From Trichomonas tenax (lineage: Eukaryota > Parabasalia > Trichomonadida > Trichomonadidae), in assembly GCA_023091735.1 (NCBI GenBank), contig JALKBU010000756.1, positions 1 to 25,698 on the forward strand: 25,698 nucleotides of DNA, given 5' to 3'. Made by a program: the position numbers and the translations under genes. Positions 25,536 to 25,698 of the stretch are shown here, piece after piece. Positions within the stretch are counted from its first letter, which is position 1, and each line of letters starts with the position of its first letter. The notes beneath the pieces were generated by a model. It was given only the letters and a program-made list of their open reading frames with translations, was not told the DNA's origin and did no database searches.

Positions 25536-25698
25536 TTATTCGGATTTCTTTTCTTCCTCTTCTTTCTTCTTTTCCTCTTCTTTCTTTTTGGCTTCCTCTG
25601 CTTCTCTCATACGCTTACTTATCCATCTCGGATTCTTCTGTCTTCCTGCAGCAAGTGCTGCTAATTGTTTTTCTGTACACTTACGTTTAGGTTTAACT
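25536..25698 (-). CDS. C-terminus of a Lys/Glu-rich protein of the right element (partial)
   Basis: The last 53 codons of a gene that starts beyond the window. The reading is KPKRKCTEKQLAALAAGRQK, then NPRWISKRMREAEEAKKK, then a run of E and K ending SE before TAA (25536-25538). A basic motif followed by a charged single helix or coiled coil suggests a nucleic-acid-binding or structural tail. Similar basic 'K-Q-L-A-A-L' tails are seen in proteins of large DNA viruses and related elements. The stop codon sits inside the last tandem repeat unit, so the array serves as its 3' UTR. The exact function is unknown. Confidence 0.55.
   Translation of the reverse strand, partial: VKPKRKCTEKQLAALAAGRQKNPRWISKRMREAEEAKKKEEEKKKEEEEKKSE

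Larger units (their letters stand above)
24996..25698. mobile_element. Terminus of a second Maverick/Polinton-like element (extends right of window)
   Basis: This is the inverted counterpart of 1-632. From the tip: AGTTAGTAAT (24996-25005), nested hairpin (25007-25053), TIR body to about 25205, a degenerate repeat unit, then two well-kept 117-base tandem units, and the 3' end of a lysine-rich protein gene that stops at 25536. The protein gene on the far side of the array shows that the interior lies to the right. The tip therefore faces the host genes, as on the left. Long TIRs and numbers in T. vaginalis favour Maverick/Polinton, but no polymerase, integrase or capsid gene is in view. Confidence 0.6.

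Noticed and set aside
1..25698. One giant 25-kb transposon carrying ATM and TOR as cargo
   Set aside because: The hairpin-bearing tips face inwards and a protein gene with an element-like basic tail lies beyond the right array, so the elements extend outwards. Kept only as an alternative to test.

Overview
The window looks like a chromosome segment from a parabasalid protist, most probably Trichomonas vaginalis or a close relative. The DNA is AT-rich. The long protein genes (up to 2,695 codons) have no introns. Leaders appear very short, and one start codon follows two exact matches to the trichomonad initiator TCA(+1)Y(T/A). Both ends carry what look like termini of Maverick/Polinton-type DNA transposons, which are very abundant in T. 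vaginalis. The organism is inferred from these traits; no search was possible.

Layout. Positions 1-632 are the end of one Maverick-like element that continues leftwards: subterminal tandem repeats, a TIR body, and a nested hairpin at the tip. Next come two broken small genes (631-825 and 829-1120). The host core, 1512-21759, holds four large genes in a symmetric arrangement: a karyopherin-like HEAT protein (-), an ATM-type PI3K-related kinase (+), a TOR kinase (-), and a second HEAT-type protein (+). The ATM and TOR genes are tail to tail with 93 bp between their stops. Each kinase is divergent from its HEAT neighbour. From 21760 to 24995 lies an accessory stretch of small unrecognised genes, gene fragments and short repeats. 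Several of the small proteins share a D/E-x-W motif. From 24996 to the window end is the terminus of a second Maverick-like element in the opposite orientation. It continues rightwards and begins with the C-terminus of a lysine-rich protein.

Functionally, the core pairs the DNA-damage kinase (ATM/Tel1) with the nutrient/growth kinase (TOR). Both retain HEAT solenoid, FAT, kinase and FATC regions and complete catalytic motifs. The TOR FRB domain is recognisable, but several residues that contact rapamycin in human mTOR are changed. The ATM N-terminal solenoid contains an insert with three SQ sites and a basic nuclear-localisation-like cluster. The end regions look like a graveyard of small gene families broken up by transposon insertion. 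The right Maverick tip supplies the last codons and the stop of the gene it interrupts.
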